Positions 38,633 to 49,045 of a DNA stretch of 53,425 nt are shown here, piece after piece (positions within the stretch are counted from its first letter, which is position 1; every line of letters begins with the position of its first letter). The notes beneath the pieces were generated by a model that searched no databases, had not been told where the DNA came from, and saw only the letters and a list, made by a program, of their open reading frames with translations. The DNA comes from a virus. The stretch covers positions 1 to 53,425 of IMG/VR virus record IMGVR_UViG_3300031972_002039; one strand, given 5' to 3'. Position numbers and translations under genes: made by a program.

Positions 38633-40510
38633 ATGGCGAACTTAGGAAAGTTTAACAGGGAAGTAAAATACATAAATAAAGATTTTTCGGAGTTTAGGAC
38701 TGCGCTAATAAATCATGCGAAGAATTATTTCCCAGACACATATCAGGATTTTAATGAAAGTTCGCCCGGGACGATGTTCATCGAAATGGCAGCTTACGTT
38801 GGTGATGTTATGTCATTTTACGGTGATGTACAACTTCAGGAATCGTTCCTGAACACTGTAGACGAACGTATTAATTTGTATAATCTAGCCCAAGGTATGG
38901 GTTACAAACCGAAGACTGTTGTACCATCGTCTGTTGATCTTGAGATATTTCAGTTGGTACCGTCGATTGGTGAGGGGTCTGACACACGACCTGACTATCG
39001 ATATGCGTTGATTGTCGAGCCTAATATGGTATGTCAAACTTCAGATGCTATAAAATTTAGAACTATTGATGCTGTAGATTTTAGATTTTCGTCATCGTTC
39101 GACCCGACCGAAACCTCGGTCTATTCAGTTACGGATGATGGTGCTATTGAGTATTATCTGTTGAAAAAAAATGTGAAGTCGGTCTCTGGTGAAATTAGAA
39201 CAGCTACATATGAATTTGGCGACCCTAAAAAGTATGACAAAATCGTTTTACCTGACACTAATGTAACTGAAATAATTGATATAGTAGATGGTGATGGGAA
39301 TGTGTGGTATGAAGTTCCATATATGGCGCAGGATTTGGTACCAATATCGGTACGTAATACACCATACAATAATCCGACGTATTCTAAATACCGATCAAGC
39401 GTTCCGTATATTTTATGCTATAAACAAGTAGAGCGTAGGTTCGTGACGCGAATGCGGAAGGATGAACTGCTAGAGCTACAATTTGGTGCAGGTTTATCGT
39501 CAGAAGCTGACGAAGAGATCGTCCCGAATCCATTCAATGTAGCATTGGGGTTAGACTATTTCGAACGTGTCGTAGATGTATCGATTGATCCACTGAATTT
39601 TTTATACACACGTACATATGGTACTGCACCAAATAACACAACGTTGACCATTCGATATAGTGTGGCTAATGGATTGGTTGATAATGTAAATTCTTCTACA
39701 ATTTCGGAAATCGTAACGTCGGAAATAATCAATCCGTCTGAGACTTTAGACTCAAATGTGTTAACTACGATCCGTGATAGTTTAGCAATCAACAATGTAA
39801 ATCCAGCATTTGGTGGGGCTAATAAGAAACCACTTGAGGTTATTAGGCAGGAAGCTATTGCGAACTTTGCAGCACAAAACCGTGCAGTAACAAAGGAAGA
39901 TTATATTCTTAGATGTTTCACTATGCCAGCTAAGTTTGGATCAATCGCTAAGGCGTATATCGAACAGGATGAGCAAAAAAACAGATGGAATGATGAAATG
40001 CGGGCAAACCCATTTTCACTTAATTTGTATATTTTGGGGTATGACGCTGATAAGCGGTTCGTACCAGTAAACGAAGTTATTCAAGAAAACTTAAGAAATT
40101 ACTTAAAACAGTATAGATTGATGACGGATGCGGTTAATATTAAAACGCCGTTTGTTGTGAATGTTGGTATTGATTTTGAAATTATAACGAGACCTCAAGA
40201 AAACTCTAACGAGGTTTTACTAAGGTGTGTGGAGAAACTTTCACGAATGTTCGCACCTGATAAGATGGAGATTAATCAACCAGTTTTGATATCTAAGGTG
40301 TATACGGAGATAGATTCTGTAGATGGCGTACAAACCGTTCAAAAAGTTGAATTTGTAAATCTGTTCGATATGAATCAGGGATATTCTGGTAATGTGTACG
40401 ATATAGAGACAGCGACTAGAAATGGTATTTTGTATCCAAGTCTAGACCCGATGATTTTTGAAGTGAAATATCCTAAGCGGGATATTAAAGGGAGAGTGAA
40501 CGATCTATAA
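38633..40510 (+). CDS. Baseplate wedge protein, gp6-like
   Basis: 625 residues. The N terminus (INKDFSEFRTALINHAKNYFPD, DFNESSPGTMFIEMAAYVGDVMSFYGD) is the conserved T4 gp6/baseplate-J signature, and AAQNRAVTKEDYILRCFTMPAKFGS further on is typical of the family. gp6 dimers form the inner ring of the baseplate and couple sheath contraction to fibre binding. Confidence 0.9.
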   Translation: MANLGKFNREVKYINKDFSEFRTALINHAKNYFPDTYQDFNESSPGTMFIEMAAYVGDVMSFYGDVQLQESFLNTVDERINLYNLAQGMGYKPKTVVPSSVDLEIFQLVPSIGEGSDTRPDYRYALIVEPNMVCQTSDAIKFRTIDAVDFRFSSSFDPTETSVYSVTDDGAIEYYLLKKNVKSVSGEIRTATYEFGDPKKYDKIVLPDTNVTEIIDIVDGDGNVWYEVPYMAQDLVPISVRNTPYNNPTYSKYRSSVPYILCYKQVERRFVTRMRKDELLELQFGAGLSSEADEEIVPNPFNVALGLDYFERVVDVSIDPLNFLYTRTYGTAPNNTTLTIRYSVANGLVDNVNSSTISEIVTSEIINPSETLDSNVLTTIRDSLAINNVNPAFGGANKKPLEVIRQEAIANFAAQNRAVTKEDYILRCFTMPAKFGSIAKAYIEQDEQKNRWNDEMRANPFSLNLYILGYDADKRFVPVNEVIQENLRNYLKQYRLMTDAVNIKTPFVVNVGIDFEIITRPQENSNEVLLRCVEKLSRMFAPDKMEINQPVLISKVYTEIDSVDGVQTVQKVEFVNLFDMNQGYSGNVYDIETATRNGILYPSLDPMIFEVKYPKRDIKGRVNDL

Positions 40511-40527
40511 CTTAATAAAAATGTGTG

Positions 40528-40803
40528 ATGAATATGAAAAATAAAAATATAGCTGGCAATGTTAAAAGGCAACAACCTCTAGATGAAGCACGGGCACCTA
40601 CTCCTCGTTATTCCATGAAGAAATGGTGGAAAAACGACCCAGAAATACTATTAAATTATGTTTATTGGGCTAACAATAAGCCTGTTCCAACTGATAGTGA
40701 ACTGAAGAGAAAGGCGTGGGAGAAGGTAGTTAATAAATTGGATTCTAGAAAACCAGCCCCAGACGGTGAATATGATAAGGCAATGCAGCACATATTCAGA
40801 TAA
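40528..40803 (+). CDS. Small hypothetical protein, 91 aa
   Basis: Possible starts at GTG 40525, ATG 40528 and ATG 40534; 40528 is taken. Basic, Trp-rich (MKKWWKNDPEILLNYVYWAN) and helical. Probably a virion or assembly factor by position. Confidence 0.55.
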   Translation: MNMKNKNIAGNVKRQQPLDEARAPTPRYSMKKWWKNDPEILLNYVYWANNKPVPTDSELKRKAWEKVVNKLDSRKPAPDGEYDKAMQHIFR

Positions 40804-40820
40804 AAACTAAATACTAGATT

Positions 40821-41195
40821 ATGAAACAGCTAATGAAACTATACGAAGCAATCCTCTACGACCGAGAAGATATGCCACAGGTGGACGACATCCCAAGGGC
40901 TATAAAAGATATGAAGGAGATGGGGGTTGAGATTTCTAGAGAGCGAATAACTCCAGCAGAAATGAAACCAAGTCAAACTACGTTAGACATGGAGAAGGTA
41001 GAATCTATAGCTAAAGATATTTCAATTAAGACGATGAAGCCAATTGTAGTGTCATTGGACAATCATATAGTAGATGGTCACCATCGGTGGGCTGGATTAA
41101 AGGAAGCTGGTCATGAGAATGATAAAGTACCAGTGTATGTAATAAAACTAAACCGTCGAATGGCTATACAGACGTATAACGAGGTAGTAAAATGA
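40821..41195 (+). CDS. ParB-like nuclease-fold protein, 124 aa
   Basis: The core KPIVVSLDNHIVDGHHRWAG (residues ~73-92) is the ParB/Srx signature with the [IV]-[VL]-DGHHR motif, followed by VPVYVI. ParB N-terminal folds bind or cut nucleic acid or act as CTPases or kinases. The start MKQLMKLYEAIL resembles the genes at 37156 and 41192. It lacks an HTH. Coupled to the next gene by ATGA. Confidence 0.7.
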   Translation: MKQLMKLYEAILYDREDMPQVDDIPRAIKDMKEMGVEISRERITPAEMKPSQTTLDMEKVESIAKDISIKTMKPIVVSLDNHIVDGHHRWAGLKEAGHENDKVPVYVIKLNRRMAIQTYNEVVK

Positions 41196-42172
41196 AATTG
41201 ATGGAAATATATAATATGATCGTTGAAGGATCGTCATCTGAGGTGTTCCATAAGACGTATCTACAAAACATATTGTCAATACTGAAGAGTGACGAGATCA
41301 GGTTATCTTCCGTCGCTGGTAGTGGGGCGGATCGAGATAAAAATGCTGGGAGGATGTTTTTCCTATCAACTGCTAGGTCTAGATCATCCACGTACTTTAG
41401 GTCAGTTGGGGATTATACGGTATTATTGACGCTTGATGGTCGTAAGCTAAATAATTTAGTGAAATCAGTTCCAGTTGATTACTGGGGGTATCAAAATAAA
41501 TTAGACGTGAACGGTAGTGATGAAATGGAAGATCGATTTGTTAGTGATAAGCAGACGATACCAAATGCGTCTAAATATATAACGAAGATTGAAATATTAT
41601 TACCAAATAAACGGGAGAAGAAAATTGATTATATCGACCGAAAAGTTATGTTACCGTACTCCAAAATGTCAGACGAGGAAATCGAGAAGGCTAGGGGAGC
41701 GTTCTTGTTGGACACTATAAACCCTAGAGAGGCTGAACGTTTACGTCACATATTACTCATAGCTAAGCGGAAAAGTATACCAGTTTTTGTGTATGTTAAT
41801 GAAAAAGCGTTTAGATATGGTAAGAATGCTATGAGTATTCCAATACCTATTGATAAGTTAAAGGGTCGTAGTGAATATCCAGACCGTGGCGATCGTGGTC
41901 GATTGTGGAGTTCTTTTACGAGGTGGTATGATTTATATTATAAAGACGACGTTGAAGACTTAGATTATGAAACTAAAAATATGCTTCGATATATAGTTAG
42001 TGGTCATAATAGTGAATATATTAGGTCGTTACAAAATGACATACATAACGACCGTAACGGTAGTAACAGGTATGTAAACAGGTTGATCAAAATGGTGCAG
42101 AAACACGGTGGTACTGTGAAAAGTTTTGTCGAGTATTTGGCTGATAAATGGAAGGGTAAATTAAATGTTTAA
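41192..42172 (+). CDS. Hypothetical protein, 326 aa, possibly ADP-ribosyltransferase-like
   Basis: The N-terminal part (EVFHKTYLQNILSILKSDEIRLSS, FFLSTARSRSSTYF, YTVLLTLDGRKL, DEMEDRF) has the order H-x-T, strand with S-T-x-x-x-x-x-Y and an E-D-R that recalls ADP-ribosyltransferase folds. The match is by eye and weak. It begins MKLMEIYNMIVEG, like two neighbours. In T4, the packaged ART Alt is delivered into the host; a similar role is speculation. Confidence 0.5.
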   Translation: MKLMEIYNMIVEGSSSEVFHKTYLQNILSILKSDEIRLSSVAGSGADRDKNAGRMFFLSTARSRSSTYFRSVGDYTVLLTLDGRKLNNLVKSVPVDYWGYQNKLDVNGSDEMEDRFVSDKQTIPNASKYITKIEILLPNKREKKIDYIDRKVMLPYSKMSDEEIEKARGAFLLDTINPREAERLRHILLIAKRKSIPVFVYVNEKAFRYGKNAMSIPIPIDKLKGRSEYPDRGDRGRLWSSFTRWYDLYYKDDVEDLDYETKNMLRYIVSGHNSEYIRSLQNDIHNDRNGSNRYVNRLIKMVQKHGGTVKSFVEYLADKWKGKLNV

Positions 42173-43253
42173 AACACTATTCCCGACTAGGGACACTACA
42201 CTATATTCGAGACATCCAGAAAGAAACACTGGGGCTGATCAGATATTGGAGCTCACGAAAGTTGCTAGTGGATCGGCAATTGAAGATGTGATAGGGTCTC
42301 ATGAATATTGGGACACAAATTTTAATACTCGATTTTTAATTGATTTTGATCTAGCTGAAGTCTCGGCATCGATTTCATCGGGTGATATTGTCAATCCAAC
42401 GTTCTACTTGACTGTCAAGGCTACTGAAGCTATCCACTTACCTATATCGTATACATTATACGCATACCCAGTATCTGGGAGTTGGGTTAATGGGACTGGT
42501 TATTACAATAATGATGTGGAAGTACAGAATGGTGCTACGTGGATATATCGTAATGGTGCTGGTGATGGAACTCAGTGGAGTGTTGCTGGTGGTGATTTTT
42601 ATTCAGCGTCTGTGTATGAAAACTCACAAACATTTAACTATGAACAGCCAGATATGCGGATGGACGTTACTAGTATTGTAAATGCTTGGATATCTGGGTC
42701 TATACCACAAAATGGTATAATAGTCAAACATCATACTACGGTAGAGAACGATGGTACTGAGTTAGGGTCAATTAAATTCTTTAGTAAGGACACCCATACT
42801 ATCTATATTCCTAGATTAGAAATTTTCTGGGATGACGTTGACGTTTCAGGAACTGGTAGTGTGTCGGAAATTTCTGGTGAGGATTATATTGTTTACACAA
42901 ATAATTTGAAAGAATCGTATTTTGAGGGGGAGACTCCAAAAATAAGAATTGGCGTTCGGGATAGATTCCCAATCAAATCATATTCTACGACGAACGCATA
43001 TTTGACAACATCTAGACTTCCATTTGATTCACACTTTCAGGTGATGGATAGTAGAACTGATGAAGTAATAATCCCATTTGATGATGTGGGTACTCGAGTA
43101 TCGTGTGACGCATCTGGAAATTACATACGATTAGATATTGATTCTTTCTTACCTGAACGATATTATAAGGTAATGATTCGAGTGACCACCGATGGTGGTA
43201 GCACGGTCAATTATGTGGATGATGGGTTTTGGTTTAAAGTGAAACGAAAATGA
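42165..43253 (+). CDS. Tail/baseplate protein with DNRLRE-like domain, 362 aa
   Basis: The opening (FPTRDTTLYSRHPERNTGADQILEL) and the following RFLIDFDLAEV, then WDVTSIV-type segment (MRMDVTSIVNAWISG) fit a DNRLRE/carbohydrate-binding beta-sandwich, as in fibres and surface proteins. The C-terminal half is further beta structure. Likely a tail fibre or baseplate component contacting the cell surface. Confidence 0.65.
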   Translation: MFKTLFPTRDTTLYSRHPERNTGADQILELTKVASGSAIEDVIGSHEYWDTNFNTRFLIDFDLAEVSASISSGDIVNPTFYLTVKATEAIHLPISYTLYAYPVSGSWVNGTGYYNNDVEVQNGATWIYRNGAGDGTQWSVAGGDFYSASVYENSQTFNYEQPDMRMDVTSIVNAWISGSIPQNGIIVKHHTTVENDGTELGSIKFFSKDTHTIYIPRLEIFWDDVDVSGTGSVSEISGEDYIVYTNNLKESYFEGETPKIRIGVRDRFPIKSYSTTNAYLTTSRLPFDSHFQVMDSRTDEVIIPFDDVGTRVSCDASGNYIRLDIDSFLPERYYKVMIRVTTDGGSTVNYVDDGFWFKVKRK

Positions 43254-44050
43254 TGAAAACAATTAACGGGATAAAATATACAACTAGGGTTGAGAGTAGT
43301 GCTACTCTTATTGAAATTCCTAAAGAGGGACAGACTCCATTACCAGAGTCACAGGAATTGATAAACCAACGAAGTTATCAAATGAGTGAACGTAATGGTG
43401 TCAACGCATACATTATACCTACTGATAAGGAGAGGGTGTATTTGAATTTTATAGCGCAGAAAGTATCGGTGAGTGATCAACAGTTGAATGAAATTATCCA
43501 ACCAGAATTTGAATATTTCCTAGATGCTGAAGAACCTACTATTGGATTGTTCACATTAGCTGATGGGATTATATTTAGGTGTGTTTCAGCGGATTCAGTT
43601 CCAATGTCTAAAGAAGACTATACATATTTCATAATGATGAACGGCATGGTTAAAACTATTCCTAACTATAAAACACTAGAGGTTATGCTAGCTGAGCGTG
43701 GGCAGAATTTACTATCAGTTAGAGTACTTGAACAGCAACAATGTGATGAATTGCCAAAAGACACCACACCAATATCCGATAAAACTAGTGCGTGGAATGA
43801 AGATTATGCTGATATGACTACAATCGAGCGACTTAGAGAATTGGAAAATAACGCTAAAGAAGCTAGTGAAATTGCTGAAGCTGCTAAAGAGTCTGCGGAA
43901 GAACAAATAGAAGCTGTTAAAGCGCAGGCAGCGGCAAGTGCGGCAGCACAAGCGGCGGCGGAAGCCCAAGCTGCAGCAGCACAAGCAGCAAGTGAGGCTG
44001 CTATAGCTGAAGCTAATGCAGCAAGTGCTGAAGCTGGAATTGGCGAATAA
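43250..44050 (+). CDS. Structural protein with alanine-rich coiled-coil tail, 266 aa
   Basis: After a ~200-residue mixed domain, the last ~65 residues are a long low-complexity helix rich in Ala, Glu and Gln (AASAAAQAAAEAQAAAAQAA), typical of trimeric fibre shafts or assembly scaffolds. Precedes the largest structural gene. Unnamed. Confidence 0.65.
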   Translation: MMKTINGIKYTTRVESSATLIEIPKEGQTPLPESQELINQRSYQMSERNGVNAYIIPTDKERVYLNFIAQKVSVSDQQLNEIIQPEFEYFLDAEEPTIGLFTLADGIIFRCVSADSVPMSKEDYTYFIMMNGMVKTIPNYKTLEVMLAERGQNLLSVRVLEQQQCDELPKDTTPISDKTSAWNEDYADMTTIERLRELENNAKEASEIAEAAKESAEEQIEAVKAQAAASAAAQAAAEAQAAAAQAASEAAIAEANAASAEAGIGE

Positions 44051-44075
44051 TTAGACGAAACGTGAACATAATAAT

Positions 44076-47000
44076 ATGAGCTTAACAAGATATGAAAACG
44101 AAGACATTATTGTCCAACTGACTCAACCTCAGTATGGTCAGATATTCTCGCAGCAAGATTTAGACATCTTACCGCATGCATATCTAATTCCAGATGATCC
44201 AAATTTTGTAAAATCAAATATAAGTCAAGTTCACATATATTCGTTCTATGGAAATTATATTGCTGGTGATCATGATGCTAGTTATCTAATCCACGATCCA
44301 CATACCAATTCATTACTAATGGATTTGGGGGAAACTTTCAGGGAAGCAAATATTCTAAGAGGAAGTTATATCGTGGCAATGAACTTGTTCAAACAAGTTT
44401 GGGGTCATCCAGATTCCCACACTGTCTATATTCGTGAGATAAGTCCAGATCGTACCGAGGTTAAACTATCAGTTCCATCCAAATTTATGGGTGAGCTCGA
44501 TCAGTTTAAGATGATGGTTGAGGACTTGAAATCTCAAGATATTTTCAATAATTTAGTTATTGATTTTGGATTCAACAGGGTATCAAAAATTACACTCATC
44601 AAATTTGATAAAGATGATCCAAGCGTAATTTATTTGAAATTGTACAACCCGTTGAATGATGAGTTGGAAGAAAAGGTAACAGGATGGTTCGGATTCGAAA
44701 CTATGAATCCATATGTTGATACTGTTATATTATCAAGTCCGATCGAATCTGCTGCAACGAATACATTGCGTGGTGCTAACTACGACATTGATACGACTGA
44801 GTGGTCTTCCAATTCTACGGTATTCAAAAGTTGGAACGATTTACTAGACACGGACGCTACAACATCTCAACGTGTTATTGATATGACACTGTCAGGATCA
44901 GCGTCTGCTAGATTGAATATAGATTACACCGATTTTAACAACTACATATTTTATTCTTCTGCAGAGGAGAGGGTAAAAAATTTTAGATATAAAGTTGGAC
45001 TGACTGAAACATACCAATCTAGTATTGATACGTTACAAAACTCTACCGCATCTAATAGTCAGTTTGTGAGTAGTTCGGTGAGTACTTTTCAGAAACGGAT
45101 CAACACTATAACGTCAGCATTCGATTCATTCGAGCGGTGGATGTACTACAGTGATACTGCATCGATATTTACCCATGATATTTCTGGATCGATTACACCA
45201 TACCCGAAATACCTAAGTGGGGGTAAGTATGTGTTACATCCGACTACTAGTAGTATATCTACTAACTGGTATAATGGTCTAGTAGCTTCCGCATCGTCTT
45301 ATGATTCACAAAATCATAACAGACTTTGGTGGTCGATACCTGAACATGTATTGATGGATGAAGGTAACAGCGATTATGTTTTATTCGTTGAGATGGTTGG
45401 TCAACATTTTGATAATCTATACTCATATACAAGGGCTTTAACACAAATACATGAACGTGACGAACACCCAGAGCGGGGAGTTTCTAACGACTTATTATAC
45501 CATGTGGCGAAATCTTTTGGGTGGAAATTACAAAATACCAAACAACTATCAGACCTTTGGTTTTATAAAGCTGGTACGAATAGTCAGGGTGAATACGAAT
45601 CTACTGGGTCATTATTTAGTACGAGTCATGAGAATCAGACACAGCAGATATGGAGACGTATTGTAAATAACTTACCATACCTACTGAAGACAAAGGGAAC
45701 TACTAGATCGGTTAAGGCACTTATGTCGATCTACGGGATACCACAGACATTGATTTCAGTGAAAGAGTACGGTGGTCCGGCTCAATCAGGGAATAAGCCA
45801 CAATCTATTGAAGATCGATTTGCCTATGCATTAAATTTCGACGGGAATCAATACGTCAGTATGGATAGAAATCCGTACGAATTGTTTGACACCGTCGCTG
45901 GCGATTTACCACAGACGCAAGTATTTAGATTTAATACGATGTATTCTGGGTCGGCAATGACGTTACACTCTATTGGTAGTTCTGGAACAGGTCATTTTGA
46001 TTTGACATTACGGCACGCATTAGAATTGACTGGAACGTCATCGTTTTCTGGATCGGAAGCGTACGGTAGATTGGAATGGAATTTGAATGGCGACGGCACG
46101 GTCGTGACCGAGATGCTACCACTATACGATGGTGATATGTGGACAGTTCGAATGTGGACAAATAACCCAGTCACGTCGTCAACATCTCAGGAGACATTCA
46201 ATCTAGAAGTTGCTAGGGCTGATGACTGTACTGGGGGAACTTACATACTCAGTGGTAGTGGTGAATTATTGGTAACTGCATCTGGAGCATTCAGTCAATT
46301 CAGGGCATCGAATCGGGTATATCTTGGTACTGATGGGACATCTGGTGGTGACGCTGTCAATGGTTTTTCTGGATCAATTCAAGGGTTTAAAGAATATTAC
46401 ACAGATATTGGTAAGACTGTATTTGACGAGCATGTACTAAATCCTGCGGCATATCACGTATACAACCCTACGTCGTCGTATGACTACCTATATCGTTATT
46501 TCCCACTAGGTGGTGATGTTATTAGATACGATCATACAACTACAACACAAGTTTCATCGTCCCATCCAAACAGAACTAAGAACTTTGAAACTGTTGCAAC
46601 GTTTAACAATTTCGCTGGAGATCAGGACGACCAGTACAGATCGTTCAGGGAAACATATTACGCGTATACGCCATCGATTGGTGCCACGAATGTCCGTAAC
46701 AACAAAATCAGGATGGAATCTAGTGTATTGACACGGGATTTATCACCAACCGCAAGGGCTGAAAAATCTGATTACGATCTAGCGTCTAACGACACGAACA
46801 GGTTGGCTGTAGTATTTTCAATGGCTGATCAAGTAAATCGTGATGTGTATAATCATATGGGATTTGATGAATTAGACCAGTGGATTGCTGATCCTGATTT
46901 AGAGTGTGCAAATGAATATTCTGAATTGAAGCGATTTAGTGATGCGTATTTTAAAAAGTATACTCAAAAGAACGATATAAATGCGTTCATTCGAATCTTA

Positions 47001-48296
47001 AGCGTATATGACTATAGTTTCTTTGAACAGATTAAGCAACTAGTGCCGGGGCGTGCAGACCTCATCTCAGGTATACTAATTGAGCCAAACATTCTAGAAC
47101 GATCTAAAGTTTGTATCTCTAAACCGCCGAGGGTGACAAATCCGCAGTGGGATAAAACTATTAAGATTTACGAGAAAGACCCAGTCGGTGAATACCCTAC
47201 ATATGAGACTTCAACATCTATAACTCCAGATTTTGATATTGACCCACAAACGTATGTGACTGCGTCAATTTTACCTGTGGATGAATTTACGATTGATTAT
47301 TCGTACCACACTAGTTCTATAGATGATCCAGTCGAGTTTATTGCAACCTCAGTTCATCACCAAGAACCTATTCACCAGAAGACTGGTCTGTGTGGTGTGG
47401 TGGATGTGTATCCAAACAGATATTCTGGTTCTGGGGCACCGACTCAATCAATTGTTGATTCACCTAGATTAGACTGTCGATATAAGAAAAAAGTTTGCTA
47501 TTATTCGGAATGGACGGGGTTCACCGACGTTGTGGTTGGTAGTCAATTTATTGAAACTGGAAGTGTGTGGAGTATCGGTGATGATGGTGTATATACCTTA
47601 CTTAATACTAAAACCGTATTTAGTGGATCGCAAACTTATATGCATTTGGACACTCAACCATATGGAAATTTCATATCTATAGAAGGCTTAACATCGGTTA
47701 CGCAATCATTATCTACGGTGAGTGGTAACGAATATTCTATGATTATAAAGGCTGCCACTCGGTATGATGAGACTGTGAGTGTTCCGATGTCCGTATCCAT
47801 GAGTAATCGTGTTTTTGATGTTGGTATTCGAAGTTTATCAACTTATAATTCCGATGGTGCGGACTACATATTCGGTGCCGATTTGGTAACTGGTCTTGGA
47901 AATGCATATTATGTGAGGGATGTTGAAATACATTTCACTGGCTCGGGACAGGATGTTTTACGGATATATTCTAATAATACGGACTTCCCAGTTCATATAT
48001 ATTCTGTTCAAATATTTCCAAAATATAGTAAGTGGGAACGTAAATGGCTTAGACTCCAAAACGAGTGTATCAATAGAGCCGCGTACTGTGTTTTAGAGGA
48101 TAGTGGATATCAGATTGATGAGTGTGGGACTAGGAATAATTCTAGATTTATTGGCTCTAAAATGTCGGCTGCTGATTTTAATGTAGACAGTCCAGACACT
48201 GTTGACGGTGGTCCGGTAGTAACAATAATAGAATCTAATCCAAATAACCTATTTATAAAAGACGATGGCGATGATGGTAATCTTTTAGTAGAGTAA
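44076..48296 (+). CDS. Very large baseplate/tail structural protein, 1406 aa
   Basis: The largest gene in the window, in the position of gp7/gp10-like wedge proteins. Rich in Ser, Thr, Asp and aromatic residues. A central part (~590-800: ALNFDGNQYVSMDRNP, FRFNTMYSGSAMTLHS, YGRLEWNLNGDGT, MWTVRMWTN) has the strand pattern of a concanavalin/LamG sandwich, which may bind sugars. The C terminus is acidic (DDGDDGNLLVE). No protease or lyase motif seen. Confidence 0.7.
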   Translation: MSLTRYENEDIIVQLTQPQYGQIFSQQDLDILPHAYLIPDDPNFVKSNISQVHIYSFYGNYIAGDHDASYLIHDPHTNSLLMDLGETFREANILRGSYIVAMNLFKQVWGHPDSHTVYIREISPDRTEVKLSVPSKFMGELDQFKMMVEDLKSQDIFNNLVIDFGFNRVSKITLIKFDKDDPSVIYLKLYNPLNDELEEKVTGWFGFETMNPYVDTVILSSPIESAATNTLRGANYDIDTTEWSSNSTVFKSWNDLLDTDATTSQRVIDMTLSGSASARLNIDYTDFNNYIFYSSAEERVKNFRYKVGLTETYQSSIDTLQNSTASNSQFVSSSVSTFQKRINTITSAFDSFERWMYYSDTASIFTHDISGSITPYPKYLSGGKYVLHPTTSSISTNWYNGLVASASSYDSQNHNRLWWSIPEHVLMDEGNSDYVLFVEMVGQHFDNLYSYTRALTQIHERDEHPERGVSNDLLYHVAKSFGWKLQNTKQLSDLWFYKAGTNSQGEYESTGSLFSTSHENQTQQIWRRIVNNLPYLLKTKGTTRSVKALMSIYGIPQTLISVKEYGGPAQSGNKPQSIEDRFAYALNFDGNQYVSMDRNPYELFDTVAGDLPQTQVFRFNTMYSGSAMTLHSIGSSGTGHFDLTLRHALELTGTSSFSGSEAYGRLEWNLNGDGTVVTEMLPLYDGDMWTVRMWTNNPVTSSTSQETFNLEVARADDCTGGTYILSGSGELLVTASGAFSQFRASNRVYLGTDGTSGGDAVNGFSGSIQGFKEYYTDIGKTVFDEHVLNPAAYHVYNPTSSYDYLYRYFPLGGDVIRYDHTTTTQVSSSHPNRTKNFETVATFNNFAGDQDDQYRSFRETYYAYTPSIGATNVRNNKIRMESSVLTRDLSPTARAEKSDYDLASNDTNRLAVVFSMADQVNRDVYNHMGFDELDQWIADPDLECANEYSELKRFSDAYFKKYTQKNDINAFIRILSVYDYSFFEQIKQLVPGRADLISGILIEPNILERSKVCISKPPRVTNPQWDKTIKIYEKDPVGEYPTYETSTSITPDFDIDPQTYVTASILPVDEFTIDYSYHTSSIDDPVEFIATSVHHQEPIHQKTGLCGVVDVYPNRYSGSGAPTQSIVDSPRLDCRYKKKVCYYSEWTGFTDVVVGSQFIETGSVWSIGDDGVYTLLNTKTVFSGSQTYMHLDTQPYGNFISIEGLTSVTQSLSTVSGNEYSMIIKAATRYDETVSVPMSVSMSNRVFDVGIRSLSTYNSDGADYIFGADLVTGLGNAYYVRDVEIHFTGSGQDVLRIYSNNTDFPVHIYSVQIFPKYSKWERKWLRLQNECINRAAYCVLEDSGYQIDECGTRNNSRFIGSKMSAADFNVDSPDTVDGGPVVTIIESNPNNLFIKDDGDDGNLLVE

Positions 48297-48321
48297 TCTC
48301 ACTATCTAAAATTAAGAAAAT

Positions 48322-48960
48322 ATGAACTCTAAAGAATTGTTAAAACTGATAAACGAAATTGATTTTGATCATATAGATAAAGTCCGTGGTGGAAAGTCTT
48401 CTTCTAAAATTGCAAAAAAATATTTGAAAGATATTATAGAGGATATAAAACAGTCCAAGCGGGTGTTTATCTTAGAAGATTCTCGATCTGGGAGGACTAG
48501 TAAAGAATCTGGCGGGTTTGACATTTCAACGCAGCATGGTATAGTCGAAGTTAGTCAACGTGCTGGGCAAGTATTAGTTTCCGACGGTAGGACAGTTGAA
48601 ATGGTTGATAATATGAAACTTTGGAAAGCACTTATGAAGACACCTGCACGGTCGAATGCTTTTACCATTACTAAAGATCATTTTCCACCCGAGTTAATGA
48701 TACCAGTTGGGAAGAAAGTAGCACAGGGTAACTATAAGCAAACTGGGACTAATCGTGGGGATTCAAAGGACATTCAAGTTGATATACAAGTGACCCCAAC
48801 ACTTAAAGTGTTAGTTGATTGGGCTCAAGGATATCGGATAGTAATTTCCCCGAATGGTATTCGATCAAATGATTATAATTTACAATTTACTAAGGACGAA
48901 CTTCCACCGAGGATGTGGGAGATTTTATGGGCGGCTGTAAAGGGATACGGGCAAGACTAA
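48322..48960 (+). CDS. Hypothetical protein, 212 aa
   Basis: N terminus MNSKELLKLINEIDFDHID resembles that of the 36466 protein. The rest is basic, mixed alpha/beta (QVDIQVTPTLKVLVDWAQGYRIVIS). Possibly a virion-associated protein sharing an N-terminal signal. No family recognised. Confidence 0.55.
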   Translation: MNSKELLKLINEIDFDHIDKVRGGKSSSKIAKKYLKDIIEDIKQSKRVFILEDSRSGRTSKESGGFDISTQHGIVEVSQRAGQVLVSDGRTVEMVDNMKLWKALMKTPARSNAFTITKDHFPPELMIPVGKKVAQGNYKQTGTNRGDSKDIQVDIQVTPTLKVLVDWAQGYRIVISPNGIRSNDYNLQFTKDELPPRMWEILWAAVKGYGQD

Positions 48961-48979
48961 ATAAGTAATGACGATTAAC

Positions 48980-48997
48980 AAGTATAAAATTATACTT
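48980..48997. other. Inverted repeat between structural genes
   Basis: AAGTATAA, 2 nt, TTATACTT lie in the 85-bp gap before 49046. AT-rich with no T run, so more like an operator or extrudable palindrome than a terminator. Confidence 0.4.
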
Positions 48998-49045
48998 ATA
49001 AGAAATGATAGTGAACAAATTAATAACATTTAAGGAAAATATATA

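Noticed and set aside
43715-44088. Antisense frames over the alanine-rich region
   Set aside because: Artefact of the repetitive GCA/GCT codons; products are Cys/Ala low-complexity strings.
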